Shown here piece after piece: positions 47,440-58,641 of a stretch of DNA of 64,000 bases (position 1 is its first letter; every line of letters begins with the position of its first letter). The stretch covers positions 78,194,885-78,258,884 of the forward strand of contig JAUPFV010000005.1 of the NCBI GenBank assembly GCA_036936605.1. The letters are read 5' to 3'. This DNA is from Limnanthes douglasii subsp. nivea. Taxonomy: Eukaryota; Streptophyta; Magnoliopsida; Brassicales; Limnanthaceae. A program made the translations under genes and the position numbers. The notes under the pieces were generated by a model. It ran no database searches and was not told the origin of the DNA. It was given only the letters and a program-made list of their open reading frames with translations.

Positions 47440-48230
47440 GTACCACGGTGAAAGCGACAGACGCAACTGATGAATTATTTATGCTATCGATATGGAAATC
47501 CATAGCAGCATAGTAAATTCCCATCGGCAATGTAAAAATTCTTCACCAGTGGTGGAATGGAATGCCCAGTTACTTTAACATAAGATTTTTTTCCCTACGT
47601 ACACCGATAGTGGTGTCCACTCACACTGCTGGTGGATTATCCATGTTGCCTGTGTAAAAAATCCCTACCGACATCGTAATATCCAACCAAAAGTGTAATA
47701 ATTTTGCACCAGCCGTGGATGCCCAATTGTTGATAATATATTTGTTAGTTTTTACCTACATTCACCACTCGTGGTAGCCACTTGCACAATCGGTGGAGTA
47801 TCCATGTTGTTGGTATTAAAATTCCCTATCGGCAACGTAGTATCCCCCAGTGCTATCAAATTTCTACATCGTCGGAAGGATGCCTATTTGTTGATATTAT
47901 TTTTGTTAGTTTTCCCTATGTTCACTTATAGTGGTAGCCACTCGCACCGCTAGTAAATTATTGAAGTTGCCAGTGTGAAAATTCCACACCAGCAGCGTAA
48001 TATCCCACTAAAGGTGTAAATATTCCACATATCTAGTGAGAATCCCAATTATTGATACCATATTTGTTAGTCTTTTCCTACGCACACCGACGATGGTAGC
48101 CACTTGCACCACCTATGGATTATCCATATTTTTGGTCTAAGAATTTATCACTGACAGCATAATATCCTAATGACGGTGTGAAAATGCATCACTACCGGTG
48201 AGATACCATTTTATTTTAAAAATAAAGTAA
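47440..48230. repeat. Tandem array, about five units of about 161 bp
   Basis: The anchor TGGTAGCCAC recurs at 47611, 47772, 47932 and 48094, steps of 161, 160 and 162 bp; a worn first unit precedes it near 47450. Units are rich in small palindrome-like words (ACCGATAGTGGT, CACCGCTGGTGG) and are substantially diverged. It could be a satellite seed or subterminal repeats of a DNA transposon. Confidence 0.82.
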
Positions 48231-48789
48231 GTCTTTTTAGAAAAACCCCGCTAATCGATAGTGGTTCCAGCCAACAAAATTTGGGACTTCCCACCAATAA
48301 GAATTTCGTGGGCAACTAGGGTTTTCCTCAACTATGTTGTTTCTCTCCAGAAATCATCCTCTATAAATAAAACTAGTCAATAGTATAATTGATTCAGTTT
48401 TAATCGCAAAGACTTAACACAATAGCACGAGTGATACAAATTAGAATGTGCACGAAGATGTGCATCTGCTGAAAGTCATTGATTCCATAAAACATACGAT
48501 ATTAGAAGATAAATTTTAGTTTTATTGAGAAAGTTCTATGTTATATGTACTTCATGTACGGTAAGGAAGCAATACATTTTGCTTATATTATGCCCTCAAC
48601 ACGTGGATATGAATAATTCACCGCTACGTTAGATTATTTGAAAACGGTTTTGAATATACCAATTGTGTCACTCCTCTATGAAGTTGAGCATGAAACTCGC
48701 GATATTTTAAGTATGATATTTCAAAGCTTTATTGCGAGAGATATGAAGAATTATATGATGCAAAAGCAGATGAAAAATCCAATTGTGCC
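48231..48789. other. Unassigned sequence left of E3
   Basis: A plus-strand open stretch from 48638 reaches into the E3 LTR and reads as a short protein with no family I recognise. Nothing else is supported. Confidence 0.4.
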
Positions 48790-49117
48790 TGATAAGTCTC
48801 AGAATATCTTTGGTGGATTATCGGGAAATGTGTATTGTGGAAGAGTGTCACGAAAATAAGTACAAAGTTCTAGAGAGAGAAAGTAGTCAAAATCAAGTAC
48901 TAATGATCAGAAAGTATCCTTTTCCCCAAAAGGGATCTTTCCTTATATAGTGTCAATGGTGTGCTCCACTGTCACATGCTATGTTTACTCTAATTACATG
49001 TTAGCCTCCATATTTATATTTATGTCTTACATTTTTTATCTTTACAAGTAGGCCCTTATAAATTTATACATTATTAATTGGACCCCTTATTAATCTTGAC
49101 ATTTTATGCCCTTATCA
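48790..49117 (-). repeat. E3 3' LTR (328 bp)
   Basis: Minus-strand ends TGATAAGGGC...GACTTATCA, so the last bases form a small inverted repeat TGATAAG/CTTATCA. The inner neighbour is the purine tract CTAGGGGGCTAC. Confidence 0.92.
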
Positions 49118-49130
49118 GTAGCCCCCTAGT
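49118..49130 (-). other. E3 polypurine tract
   Basis: Minus strand CTAGGGGGCTAC immediately upstream of the 3' LTR, like the tract in E2. Confidence 0.7.
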
Positions 49131-49449
49131 TTTACGGAGAGCCGAGCAAAAACTACTCGAGTATGATACTATCGGGTCAGGATTCTTCGTGGGCTTCTTT
49201 GCCGACCCTCTTAGCATCGTTGTTTTTTCGATCTTTTGCGACGGGTTTGGAAAACCGGCCTTTTATGGCTGGCTTGCTAAGAGCCGAGCTTCTGGTTTAT
49301 CGTGTTGTGGTGGGCTAGATGCAAACAAGGCTGAATCTAAACTCTTTGGACCATCTTTTGTGGGCCTTAGATCGTGCTAATTTTTCAAAGGCCCACTATG
49401 CTCTCCCATATAACCCGGTTAACGACTCGTCCACGAGTCTTTTTTCAGT

Positions 49450-49670
49450 TTGTCCACGTGTTATCTATTACTTGGTCACCTACACGTGTGTTATAAATCT
49501 AGCCCCCTAGGTCTGCTATAGTCGCCCGGATGGACACGTGTCTCGTAATAACATGGCCGTCCTTAACTAGTATTTTGGTTTAGTGACTTTTGATATTCTC
49601 GATGCTCTTTTCGATTGCGCTTTTCCATGGAGCATACCTTTGCCACGCTTATTTTCCTATAAATAGTTTC
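49450..49670 (+). promoter_or_regulatory. Candidate promoter of the E3 antisense gene
   Basis: Three CACGTG boxes (49455-49460, 49483-49488, 49535-49540) lie upstream of TATAAATA at 49658-49665, about 100 bp before the ATG at 49761. The third box sits in GGACACGTGTC, the same 11-mer as in E2. Function is inferred. Confidence 0.6.
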
Positions 49671-49760
49671 ATTCTTTAATTCTGTCATTTTAACCAAGTT
49701 TTAGAGAGATAAACTCTTGTTACTCCTTCCTTTCTAGAGAGATAAAATCTGATTTAGTTT

Positions 49761-52700
49761 ATGAGAAAACCCCCGTCCCGCAAGAAACCGAAGAAGAAAA
49801 CCAACTCTCTTGAGAAGCCAGTCTTTGGTTTCATCAAATATCTTAGCATCACCGACCGGGCAGAAGAATACTGAGCCGCCGGGTTAATTCATAAGGGTCT
49901 TATATCACCACTGAGCTCAGAACCGTTGATCTTCCCAAAACCCAAAAATCTAGGCCCCTCGAACCTTCCTCTCAACGCAAATCTTTCGACCATCCCAAGG
50001 GCTTCTTCGTCGAGAATGCCTATCGTTGCTGCTCATTCTTCTCCCAGAAGATCCGACGTTGAAAATCTCCCTGCTCCTTCAAGACTTCAGGATACCACGA
50101 ACGACCCAAAACTCTGTTTTTTTACTATGGGTGACTCAAGGTCCTCATCCACTCCTCCAGAATATGTTCAACTGACCCCGACTATCAGAGGGTATTAAAC
50201 CAGCCATAACACTGAGACTACTCCTAAGTGAGTGGTCCAACAAGATGAGGAAAGGAGGAAACGCAAAAAATCGCTTCCAAAAAAGTTGGAGTCTCAGCGC
50301 CTAGCCATGTTTGGGTCAACAGTAGCTCAAGTGCGGTCCTTGCAACTCTTTCCTCTCATGGATTGACATCGGCTGATAAATCCTTACCCACGGGAGTGAA
50401 AATGCCGAAGCTGTAAAAGAAACTCATAAATCCTCAAAAGCCTCTGTATCAGCAGAGGTTGAAGACAAACTTGTTGAGAAAACTAGTCATAAACCCTCCA
50501 CTAAGGTAGATGTGTCGACAAAAGCTGAGGAGAAACCTGCTGAAAAGGCTACACATAAACCTTCCTCCGAGGCATCCGCGTCGACAAACGTTGACGCCGA
50601 CACTACTGAAAAAGCTACTCATAAACCTTCCATTAAGGCCTCTACATCGACAAAGGTTGGAAGTAAAAACGCTAAGAAAACTAGCCAAAAACCCTTTAAA
50701 ACATCTGTGTCGGTGAGAATTGAAGACGCGCCTATCCTGGCACCTGTGCCAGCAAAAGTTGAGAACGAATATGCTAAACCACACGCTCTAACAAATCCGG
50801 AGACTAAAAATACTCTCTTCGTTGGTGACGTTGAAAGAGAGTCGTTGCCTCCTGAAACCGTCGATGTTGTAACTGGCTACCATATTCGTCTGACCAACAA
50901 ACATATTATGTCTCTTTTCAACGGAAAATACCTATACTATTCCCCTGGCGAGGAAGACGGTTTGAAGAGAATCTGGGGAATTCCTGAGTGTGTTAAAGTC
51001 CGTTTTCCCAAGCATGATGAAACTCCCTTATCCATCCAAGCTCGAGAAATAGTCTTTTACACCGAGCTTTTCAATTGAGGTCTACGACTTCCCCTTGATC
51101 CTGAAATTGTCAGGTACTTTGAGATCCTCGAGATATGCTTGACCCAGTTGACTCCTAATGCTTGGTATACTATGATGTCTACCATTATGGCTTCTCGACT
51201 ATCTGGGATCCCAATCTCCATGGAGAAATATATAGGTATATTTGGTCTATCAAAATCTTTGAAGTTGTCATTCTTTTACTCCTCTTTTGCGAACCCAAAT
51301 AAGATAGTAAAAAACTTGCTGAAGGCTGACAGATCATGGAAATATTGGTTCATCTTTATCAGCGGCGCTTGAGAAAACGGCCGACCCTACACCAAAGAAA
51401 GTATAAGGCGTCTTACATTCAAATGGACTCCTGAAGGTATGTACCTGAGCACCTTTTTTTCTCTCTTTTTACGGTGTTTCTCCTTTAGCTTGCAAGGTAA
51501 CCATCTAGGAGATGAGGAAAGCCCACCTCAAGGAAGCTTCGACCATTTTCTCCAAGCTACGAGCATTTTCCAGGAAGAATTGGTCCAGAAGTTTCGACAA
51601 TGCTTCAAAAACACTAATCTTATCAACAACAACCTTTGGCGCTGCTCCAACGATATTTTGAGCATCGAAGAACTACAGACTCCTCCTGATGTTGTTGACT
51701 TCGTGAGAAGACTTGAGGCCCCATACTTTGAGGTATTTTTTCCTAACGACTTTGGGCGCCCAACAAACTTGTGAAATCGGAGGAGTTGTCCAATGCGGAA
51801 GATGAGCAGGGCGACGACGTAAAAAAACCTATTAAAGTGCCTCCATCAGAACCAGAGACCACTGTCATCCTCAGTGACCCAATTACAAGTGAAGAAAAAT
51901 ATCATGCTTCTTTAAAAGGAGGACAGAAAGTTCATGGCGATAAGAGGAAAAAGAACGTCGCGGTTGAAGAAGGGAACCCCTATTTAAACAAGAAATCCAA
52001 AGGGAAAGCTTTCGCACACGAAGTGAATATAGACCTGACCGCAGAGCAGATCACCATTCCCACCATGTTTAAAATATTTGGTGGTGTAAAGCTGTCTACC
52101 CCTAACAAGGCTTCTGTAGGAGGGAAGGGATCAGAGGCAATGCACTCCGGAGTTAAAAACAAATCCTCGGATCACTCGGGTGATCTTATTGTGCTAGACC
52201 AACATGATTATACTCCTTGCCATGGAAATTTGATACACCCGACCCTGCGTTATTGCCTACTCGTGCCTAAAGCTTGAAATCTTTCTTCCTTCAGGATTAC
52301 GATGTCCTAGCCAGCTCACTACAGAACATGCTCGCCCCCATAGCCCAAAAGGAGAATAAAGTGTTGAAGCTTTATAGGGAACTTGCCGAGCTTAAAAGAA
52401 ACGTTTCATCCAAAGATAAAGAATTACAAGACTTAGTCTCCCTTGCCAACCAACGGGCTGATACTGCCGAAGCTAAAATTTGGGCTTTCGACATAAAAGA
52501 AAAAAACTAGAAAAAAATTATCCCCAAGCCAATGAAGACCGTACGAAAGTTTTCGAGGAGTTGGCTGCCCAGAAGATTCAAAATGGTTTCCTTCATTGGC
52601 GATCGAAGAAAATGGCTAAGGAAATTCAGGAGCTCTGAATGACAATTGACCAAAGCAAGGAAGAAAACCGTCTTTTTATCGTTAAGTGCAAAAAGGTCAT

Positions 52701-52881
52701 GGAAAAGGAAGTCGTTGATGCGAGGGCCGACTATATTCTGAATTTTCACGCTCAATGGCCTCGAATACCACTTGGGTCAATGTGGTTAGATGTCCCTGAA
52801 GAAGACCATCCCAAAGGCATCGATTGCACTCACCCTGAATTTGAAATCACCAAACTGTCGGACGAATCCTCTAATGCTTGA
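49761..52881 (+). pseudogene. Antisense extra gene of E3 (conserved domain plus coiled coil), broken
   Basis: Opposite strand to gag-pol, between pol and the 3' LTR. The N-terminus from 49761 is Lys-rich and soon hits a stop; 50512-50760 encodes Lys/Ala/Thr-rich degenerate repeats (A-T-H-K-P-S). The domain shared with E2 runs at about 50870-51372 (W-G-I-P, V-K-V-R-F-P, P-L-D-P-E-I-V, N-A-W-Y-T). Two Trp codons have become TGA (near 51076 and 51370). GTATGT at about 51438 and a later AG suggest an intron; TTCTTCCTTCAG at about 52293 is a second likely acceptor. A coiled coil lies at 52300-52740. Biochemical role unknown; an antisense ORF here is known for Tat/Retand elements. Confidence 0.78.
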
Positions 52882-53099
52882 ACTCTACAGCTCGGATTTA
52901 TTTGTTCATGTTTCTTTTTTGTGTAACAATCAAGACTTGACTTGTTTGTCCTTAGTGGACTTTTAATCTACACCTATTTTTTATTTGCACTTGTTTTTTT
53001 TAAGATGTTCATCACCGTACCCCTTTTTTACCATAAAACATGATCAGTTTCCGATGCCAAAATTAATGGGTTTTACTATGCTTGGATTTTTATATCAAC

Positions 53100-53420
53100 T
53101 CATGGTTGAAAAAGGCCTTGTGATAGGCTCGACTTTGTTGATCAACGTTAATGTTGAAAAACCTTTTGGTAGGTTCAAATGTGTAAATCAACTTTACAGT
53201 TGAAAAAACCCTTTAATAGGTTCGATATTGTTGATCAACTTTAAAGTTGAAAAACCCTCTGAATAGGTTCGACATTGTTGATCAACTTTGAAGTTGAAAA
53301 ACCTTTTAATAGATTCGACATTGTTGATCAACTTAAAAGTTGAAAAAACCCTTTAATAGGTTCGGCATTGTTGATCAACTTGAAAGTTGAAAAACCCTTT
53401 AATAGGTTCGACATTGTAAC
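53100..53420. repeat. E3 tandem repeat, about seven units of 45-48 bp
   Basis: GTTGATCAAC recurs at 53138, 53230, 53278, 53323 and 53370, with a worn copy at 53183 and a partial one at 53414. Each unit also holds a second palindrome such as TCAACTTTAAAGTTGA (53235-53250) and the words AAAAACCCTTTAATAGGTTC. It lies just past pol. The Silene element Retand is known for an amplified tandem repeat in its 3' region. Confidence 0.92.
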
Positions 53421-53475
53421 AAATATAGACTTGTGTTAAGGCTCTAAAAATTTACTAAATCGGTCGGTTTAAGTA

Positions 53476-53516
53476 GACACCTCATTAAAACCTCCCCGCG
53501 CCACCAGGGTAGGAAA
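53476..53516. other. Conserved 41-nt non-coding block, E3 copy
   Basis: 39 of 41 positions match 21681-21721 in E2. It starts about 90 bp beyond the end of pol and borders the tandem repeat. Core AAAACCTCCCCGCGCCACC on the plus strand. Confidence 0.8.
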
Positions 53517-53608
53517 AAGTGTGTCCCCGACTAAAGTTATCTTACAATGAAAGTGCAAACGATAAAAATTACAAATCATTCAAAGTACAATTTAAGGCGT
53601 TCGATATT

Positions 53609-56600
53609 CTAGGGGAGACGTAGAGGTCGACCGAATTTAACTTTCAACCGATAAGTTCCTGACTTTACTTTTTCTATCACTTGGTATGGTCCTTCCCAAT
53701 TAGGTGCAAACTTCCCAAGATGCTTGTCTTTTGTATGGAGGAAAATGTTTCGCAGGATTTTTTCCCCAACTTTAAAGTCTCTTCTATGATTTTTTGAAGC
53801 GTACCTACTTCTCATCAATGTCTGATAATGCAAGGATCTTAGGTGAGCCTTAGATCGCTTTTACTCTATTAAATCCAAAGCCAAAGCTTGATTTTCATCA
53901 TTAGAACTTTCCTCATAATGGTCAATTCTGAAAGAAGGGAACATTGTCTCTGCGGGGATTACCGTATCCATACCATATACCAGAGCGTAACGTGATTCTT
54001 GTTTTGTAGTTTGAGGCGTGGTTCGGTATGCCCACAGTACCTCTTGTAAAAAACCCGACCACTTTCCGACATTTCCTTCCAAAATCCTCTTCAGTCCATT
54101 GATGATTGTTCTATTCGTTACTTCAACCTGTCTGTTAGCTCGAGGATGAAATGGGGTCGAGAAACATTGTTGTATATTATAGTTTACACAAAATTCCCTC
54201 ATTTCATTGCTGTCGAACTGGGGGCCATTGTCCATGGTTATCTTCTGTGGGACCCCGTACCGACAAAAAATGTTCGACCATATGAATTTTACCACATCTT
54301 TAGCTCTGGTTCCTGACAATGGATCTGCTTCAACCGATTTTGAGAAATAATCCACCACGACCACGATAGTTTGTCTTCCTCCAGTTGCTAATGGAAGTGG
54401 TCCGACTAGATCTATCCCCCACATGTCAAGTGGTAGACCCTCAGAGATGGAGTCGAGGGGGCTGCTGGGTGTGGATTGAATTAGCAAACCTCTGGTACGT
54501 ATCACATCTTTTGGCCAACTCTTTGGCGTCGGTAGCTAACATAGGCCAGTAGAAACCTGACAACAAAACTCTCATAATTAGTGTATTGAGCCACAATGCG
54601 CCGACCCTTCACCATCGTGTAGCTCAGACAACACCATCTGTGATTCTTCGCGCCCCAGGCACCTTAACAAAGGTCTGCTTGCAAACCTTTTATAAAGAAC
54701 ATTTCCTAGTAAGGAAAAACCTCGCACCTTGTACCGAACACTTTTTGCCAAAGTATTATCATCAGGAAATACTTCCTAAGCCAAGAACTTCATAATGTTA
54801 CTCCTCCAATTGGTGCTCGAAATTGTTAAAATTTGACAGGCCATGTCCGGTCGACTTTCTAAGTCTTTTCTCTTCAAAATAGATGGATACTCCTGAGTCA
54901 AAATCCAGGGGTATTCTCCCACATATATTGTTGCTTCCAATGAATCAGCGATTATATTATCTTCCCTTGAGACATGCTCATAAGTGATCTTTTTAAAGGA
55001 CGAAGCCAAAATTCTTAAGGTCGCTAAGTATTGCACTAGCTATTCTTTTCTCGCCTCGGATTGTCCTGTTGCATGATTAATCAGCAACTGCAAATCGCTT
55101 ATGAGTCGAACATTTCTAGCTCTGCAAATCCGCGCCAACTTTAAGCTCGACAGTGCTGCCTCGTACTCGGCCTCGTTATTTGAAGCTTTGAAAACAAAAC
55201 GAATCGCTTGATGTATCGTGGTCCCTGATGGTGTAGAAATCTGGACACCACCCCCGCATCCGCTGATACTTGAACCACTGTCGGTTCTAACTATCCACTC
55301 ATCCGCATTTACCTCTGATTCGGCTGCTACTTCCTCAGGCCTACTGGAATGAAACTTTACTAAGAAGTCTGATAATGCTTGCCCTTTAATAGCCGTTCTT
55401 AGTTCGAAATCAATAATAAAATCCCCCAACTGCGCCGACCATTTTGACATACGGCCAAAAATATCGGATCGCTGTAATACACTTTTTAAGGGGAATGTTG
55501 TTCAAACCATAATAGAGTGACCTTTAAAATATAGTCGCATTTTCCTAGCATATGTTACAAGAGCCACTGCTAATTTTTCGAGCTTCAAATACCGTTTTTC
55601 ATCATCCAGTAAACTTTTGCTCACATAGTAAATAGCTTTACGGATCTTATCCTCTTGTCGATCTAAAGTCGCACTCACCGCATGCTCTAAAACCGCTATA
55701 TATAGGAACAAAGTTTCTTGGGGTAGTGGTTTTGTCAGCAGCGTTGGGGATGATAAGTAATTTTTTTATGTTGAGAAAATCTTTGGTACATTCAGGTGTC
55801 CAACTAAAATTGTTAGCATTCCTCAACACTTGAAAGAAAGGTACGCATTTGTTAGAAGATCGCGAGATGAACCTGTTCAGTGCTGTAAGCCGTCCGGTTA
55901 AAATCTGTACATCTTTAATATTCCTTGGGGGTGCCATACTATTCAGAGAGTGTAATTTGGTCGGGTCTGCCTCGATCTCTTTCTCGCTAATAATGAACCC
56001 TAGGAATTTTCCAGATCGAACTCTGAAAGAGCACTTCTCTGGATTCAATTTGAGGTTAACCTTTCCGAGGTTCTTGAATGTTTCTTCAAGTTCGGCAAAA
56101 TGATTTTCATCAGTGACGCTCTTGACCAACATGTCATCAATATAAACCTCAACATTTTTCTCAATCTGTTCCTCAAAGACCTTATTCACAAGCGTCTGCA
56201 TTCTTTAGACCGAATGACATAACCATATAACAGTATAAACCCCTCCCTGTGATAAATGTGGTGCTTTTTTTATCTCCTCGATCTAGCTTTATCAGGTTGT
56301 ACCCTGTATAAGCGTCTATGAACGTTAATAACTTGTTCCACGACGTTGAATCTACCAGCTGATCAATCCTAGGCATTGGGAAATGGTTCCTTAGAACATG
56401 CTCTGTTAAGGTCCGTAAAGTCCACGCACATTCTCCATTTTCCGTTCTTCTTTTCTACCAAAACTGGATTTGATGTCCAGTGCGGATACTGGGACTACCT
56501 TATATGTCCTACCCTTGTTAACCTTTCAACCTCTGATATAATTGCCTCTGCCTTTTCTTGGGAGAAAGCTCGATGTTTTTGCGTTATAGGTCGAACACTT

Positions 56601-56858
56601 GGATTTATTGAAAATTGATGATATATAACACTCTGAACCCCTGTAACATATTCTGAGAACTAGGCAAACAAGTATAACTTTTGTCCAAGAAAATCAATCA
56701 ATTTCTTTCGAAAAAAGGGGGGAAACGTTTACACCAATCTTCAAAACCTTGCCTTTGGAAAATTCGTAATTATCACAATTTTCGTCAGTAAGCAATAATC
56801 CTGGGGTCTCCATAGGATCGTCTGCAGGCTTCGATCCAGGGGCCGACCTCACTAATTG
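53609..56858 (-). pseudogene. pol: E3 pol (RT, RNase H, aRNase H, integrase), broken
   Basis: RT at about 56470-55850 with intact Y-I-D-D-M near 56140; RNase H at about 55711-55440; archaeal-like RNase H at 55310-55040 (N-N-E-A-E-Y-E-A); integrase at 54505-53861 with D-Y-F-S-K, D-N-G-P-Q-F and Q-V-E-V all kept; C-terminus at 53833-53609 (W-E-G-P-Y). Frameshifts near 56720, 56200 and 55740 and a break near 54500 disable it. It aligns with E1 throughout but is clearly more distant than E2. Confidence 0.92.
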
Positions 56859-56864
56859 CTAGTC
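56850..56864 (-). promoter_or_regulatory. E3 leaky-type stop between protease and pol
   Basis: The minus strand reads GAC TAG CAA TTA, with TAG at 56859-56861. CAA TTA after UAG is an exact CARYYA match and the same six bases as in the tobacco mosaic virus readthrough site. The frame continues into pol homology (D-D-P-x-E-T-P-G) before later damage. Confidence 0.75.
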
Positions 56865-57460
56865 CCTTGCATCGACCATCTCCTTATCCGATTTTGTTAC
56901 CAATGATGCTCGGTAACATTCTCTCGTTGTCTTTTGGATGCTTCTGATAACGCCGACAATGTTCCTGATCACATACTTTAAGCACTTATGAACCGTAGAG
57001 GTTACGGCATGCATCCTCGATAACCAAGATAGGCTGAAAATTGCATTATGTGACGTAGGAGCGTCTACTACAATAAACAAGACCGTTACTTCCTTTTTGA
57101 AAGGCCCTCGCCCGAGCTGGACCACACATTCGAATTCACTGACTACCTCTACCGATGCTCCCGTAAAAACAATAATAGTTCGATCCGACTTCACAATCAC
57201 CGGTTTATTCCTGAACCCTGAGAAAGTTTATAAGAAAATAACGTTTTCGGAACTCCCAGTATCCACCAATATTCTCCGAACCTCCTCACCAGCAATAGCC
57301 ACTACAATTACGATCGCGTCTTCATGAGGACCGAAAATGTCTCTCATATCATCATCAACAAAGCAGAGGATGAAAGATGGGTTCCGATATAAATGTGGCA
57401 AAGTTCTTGCCTCTAACAGTGTAGCCAGATTAACCATGTGCCTCTTCCGAGAGGTTTTGT
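56859..57460 (-). pseudogene. E3 protease region
   Basis: 57437-57228 carries the aspartic protease motif L-V-D-T-G-S-S-E-N, and 57200-56859 the C-terminal part up to the TAG. A frameshift lies between them near 57210. The active-site DTG is intact. Confidence 0.88.
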
Positions 57461-58230
57461 ATCAAGGCTGAAAAGGGGGGACGACCTCCAATTATGTCTG
57501 AGGCTAAAAGTTCCACCTCCTAAACCTTCTGCATGACTTGCAAATAACCCTTCTTTAAGTGTGTTTGCAAATTGACTTCCGACCCTGTAGACATAAGAGT
57601 GGCTCCCTGATAGGAATTGAAATCGGGGGCCATTTTGATGTTACATGTTAACTGTGACTATACCCACCTTTTCAGCCGACATTGGAGTCACTTTGTCGAC
57701 GCTTTCACCTTGAGGTTTGGCTATCTTCGCTCGTTGTGATCTACGCCTTCAATTTCTCAATCCTTGATCATTCTTTTATTCTTTCTGAGGCATCGGAAAT
57801 CCCTGACTGGGGAAGGAGACTCACACATATCTTCCCCAGTTGAATATTCATACTGATGCTTGGCTCGGAATACAGACCTCTTCCTTGCGACCTCGTCGAG
57901 TCTCCATACTCGAGTTATGCCTTTGTAAAAGTCAATTACATCCCAATCGACAGCGCGATTAGCCTCTTTTCTAACTTCGCACGATCGTTCACTTCGACCG
58001 TCGAGCCGATACTTATTTTCAGCTAAAGCCATATGTTTATCAGCATTAAGCTTAGCAATGTCGTCCAATGACTGTTGTCTGGTCATGATTAGGGTCGACC
58101 GCTTGCTTCGGCCCTCATTACCCTGGTCGCCATCACCAAACAGCTCTTCGGAGTTATGACCCTCTGAATAAGACATCTCCTTGCCAGAACTTCTCTCATT
58201 TTCCTTTCCCTTTCTAGCCTCCGTATTCAT
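57461..58230 (-). pseudogene. gag: E3 gag, N-terminal remnant with core deleted
   Basis: 58230-57757 encodes a charged N-terminus of 157 codons. From 57750 to 57460, where E1 has about 440 codons of Gag core and knuckle, only about 300 bp remain, with no W-Y-N-S-L-P-like core. The element could only move with Gag from another copy. Boundaries of the deletion are approximate. Confidence 0.75.
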
Positions 58231-58295
58231 TCCTAGAATTTTAGGTTTTCACTAGGGTCGAGATTTTAGAGAATCTGATCTCCGCGTATCACTCT

Positions 58296-58313
58296 TTCCC
58301 ATAGATGGCGCCA
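58296..58313 (-). other. E3 primer-binding site
   Basis: Minus strand TGGCGCCATCTATGGGAA starting 1 nt inside the 5' LTR. It differs from the E1/E2 site, which supports a separate family. Confidence 0.75.
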
Positions 58314-58314
58314 A

Positions 58315-58641
58315 TGATAAGTCTCAAAATATCTAGGGTGGATTATTGGGAAATGTGTATGTGAAAGGGTGACAGGAAAATAAGTACAAAGTTCTAGAGA
58401 GAGAAAGTAGTCAAAATCAAATATTAATGATGAGAAAGTACCGTTTTCCCCAAAAGGAATCTTTCCTTATATAATGCCAGTGGTGGGCTCTACTGTCACA
58501 TGCTATGTTTACTCTAATTACATGTTGCCCCCCTTATTTATATTTATGTCTTACATTTTCTATCTTTACAAGTAGGCCCTTATAAATTTATAGATTATTA
58601 ATTAGACCCCTTATCAATCTTGGCATTTTATGCCCTTATTA
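58315..58641 (-). repeat. E3 5' LTR (327 bp)
   Basis: Pairs with 48790-49117. The first bases on the minus strand are TAATAAGGG, where the 3' LTR has TGATAAGGG. A TATATAA box is at 58467-58473. Confidence 0.92.

Larger units (their letters stand above)
48790..58641 (-). mobile_element. E3: Tat/Retand LTR retrotransposon with deleted gag core
   Basis: 9.85 kb, minus strand. LTRs at 48790-49117 and 58315-58641 differ at about 29 positions (roughly 9%). Minus-strand order: 5' LTR, primer site, gag N-terminus, protease, leaky-type stop, RT, RNase H, aRNase H, integrase, conserved 41-nt block, 46-bp tandem repeats, antisense gene, polypurine tract, 3' LTR. It belongs to a family distinct from E1 and E2. 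The flanking 5-mers (GTGCC and GTATT) do not match, so the duplication has decayed or the ends were recombined. Confidence 0.93.

Noticed and set aside
48638..48859. 73-codon frame next to E3 as a host gene
   Set aside because: Its end lies in the E3 LTR and no family is recognisable.
49078..49510. Plus-strand frames running from the E3 LTR into the antisense promoter region
   Set aside because: Start inside the LTR, lack homology in E2, and overlap the TATA/CACGTG region.
53100..53420. Possible CRISPR-like array
   Set aside because: Units are contiguous with no unique spacers, and the setting is a plant retrotransposon.
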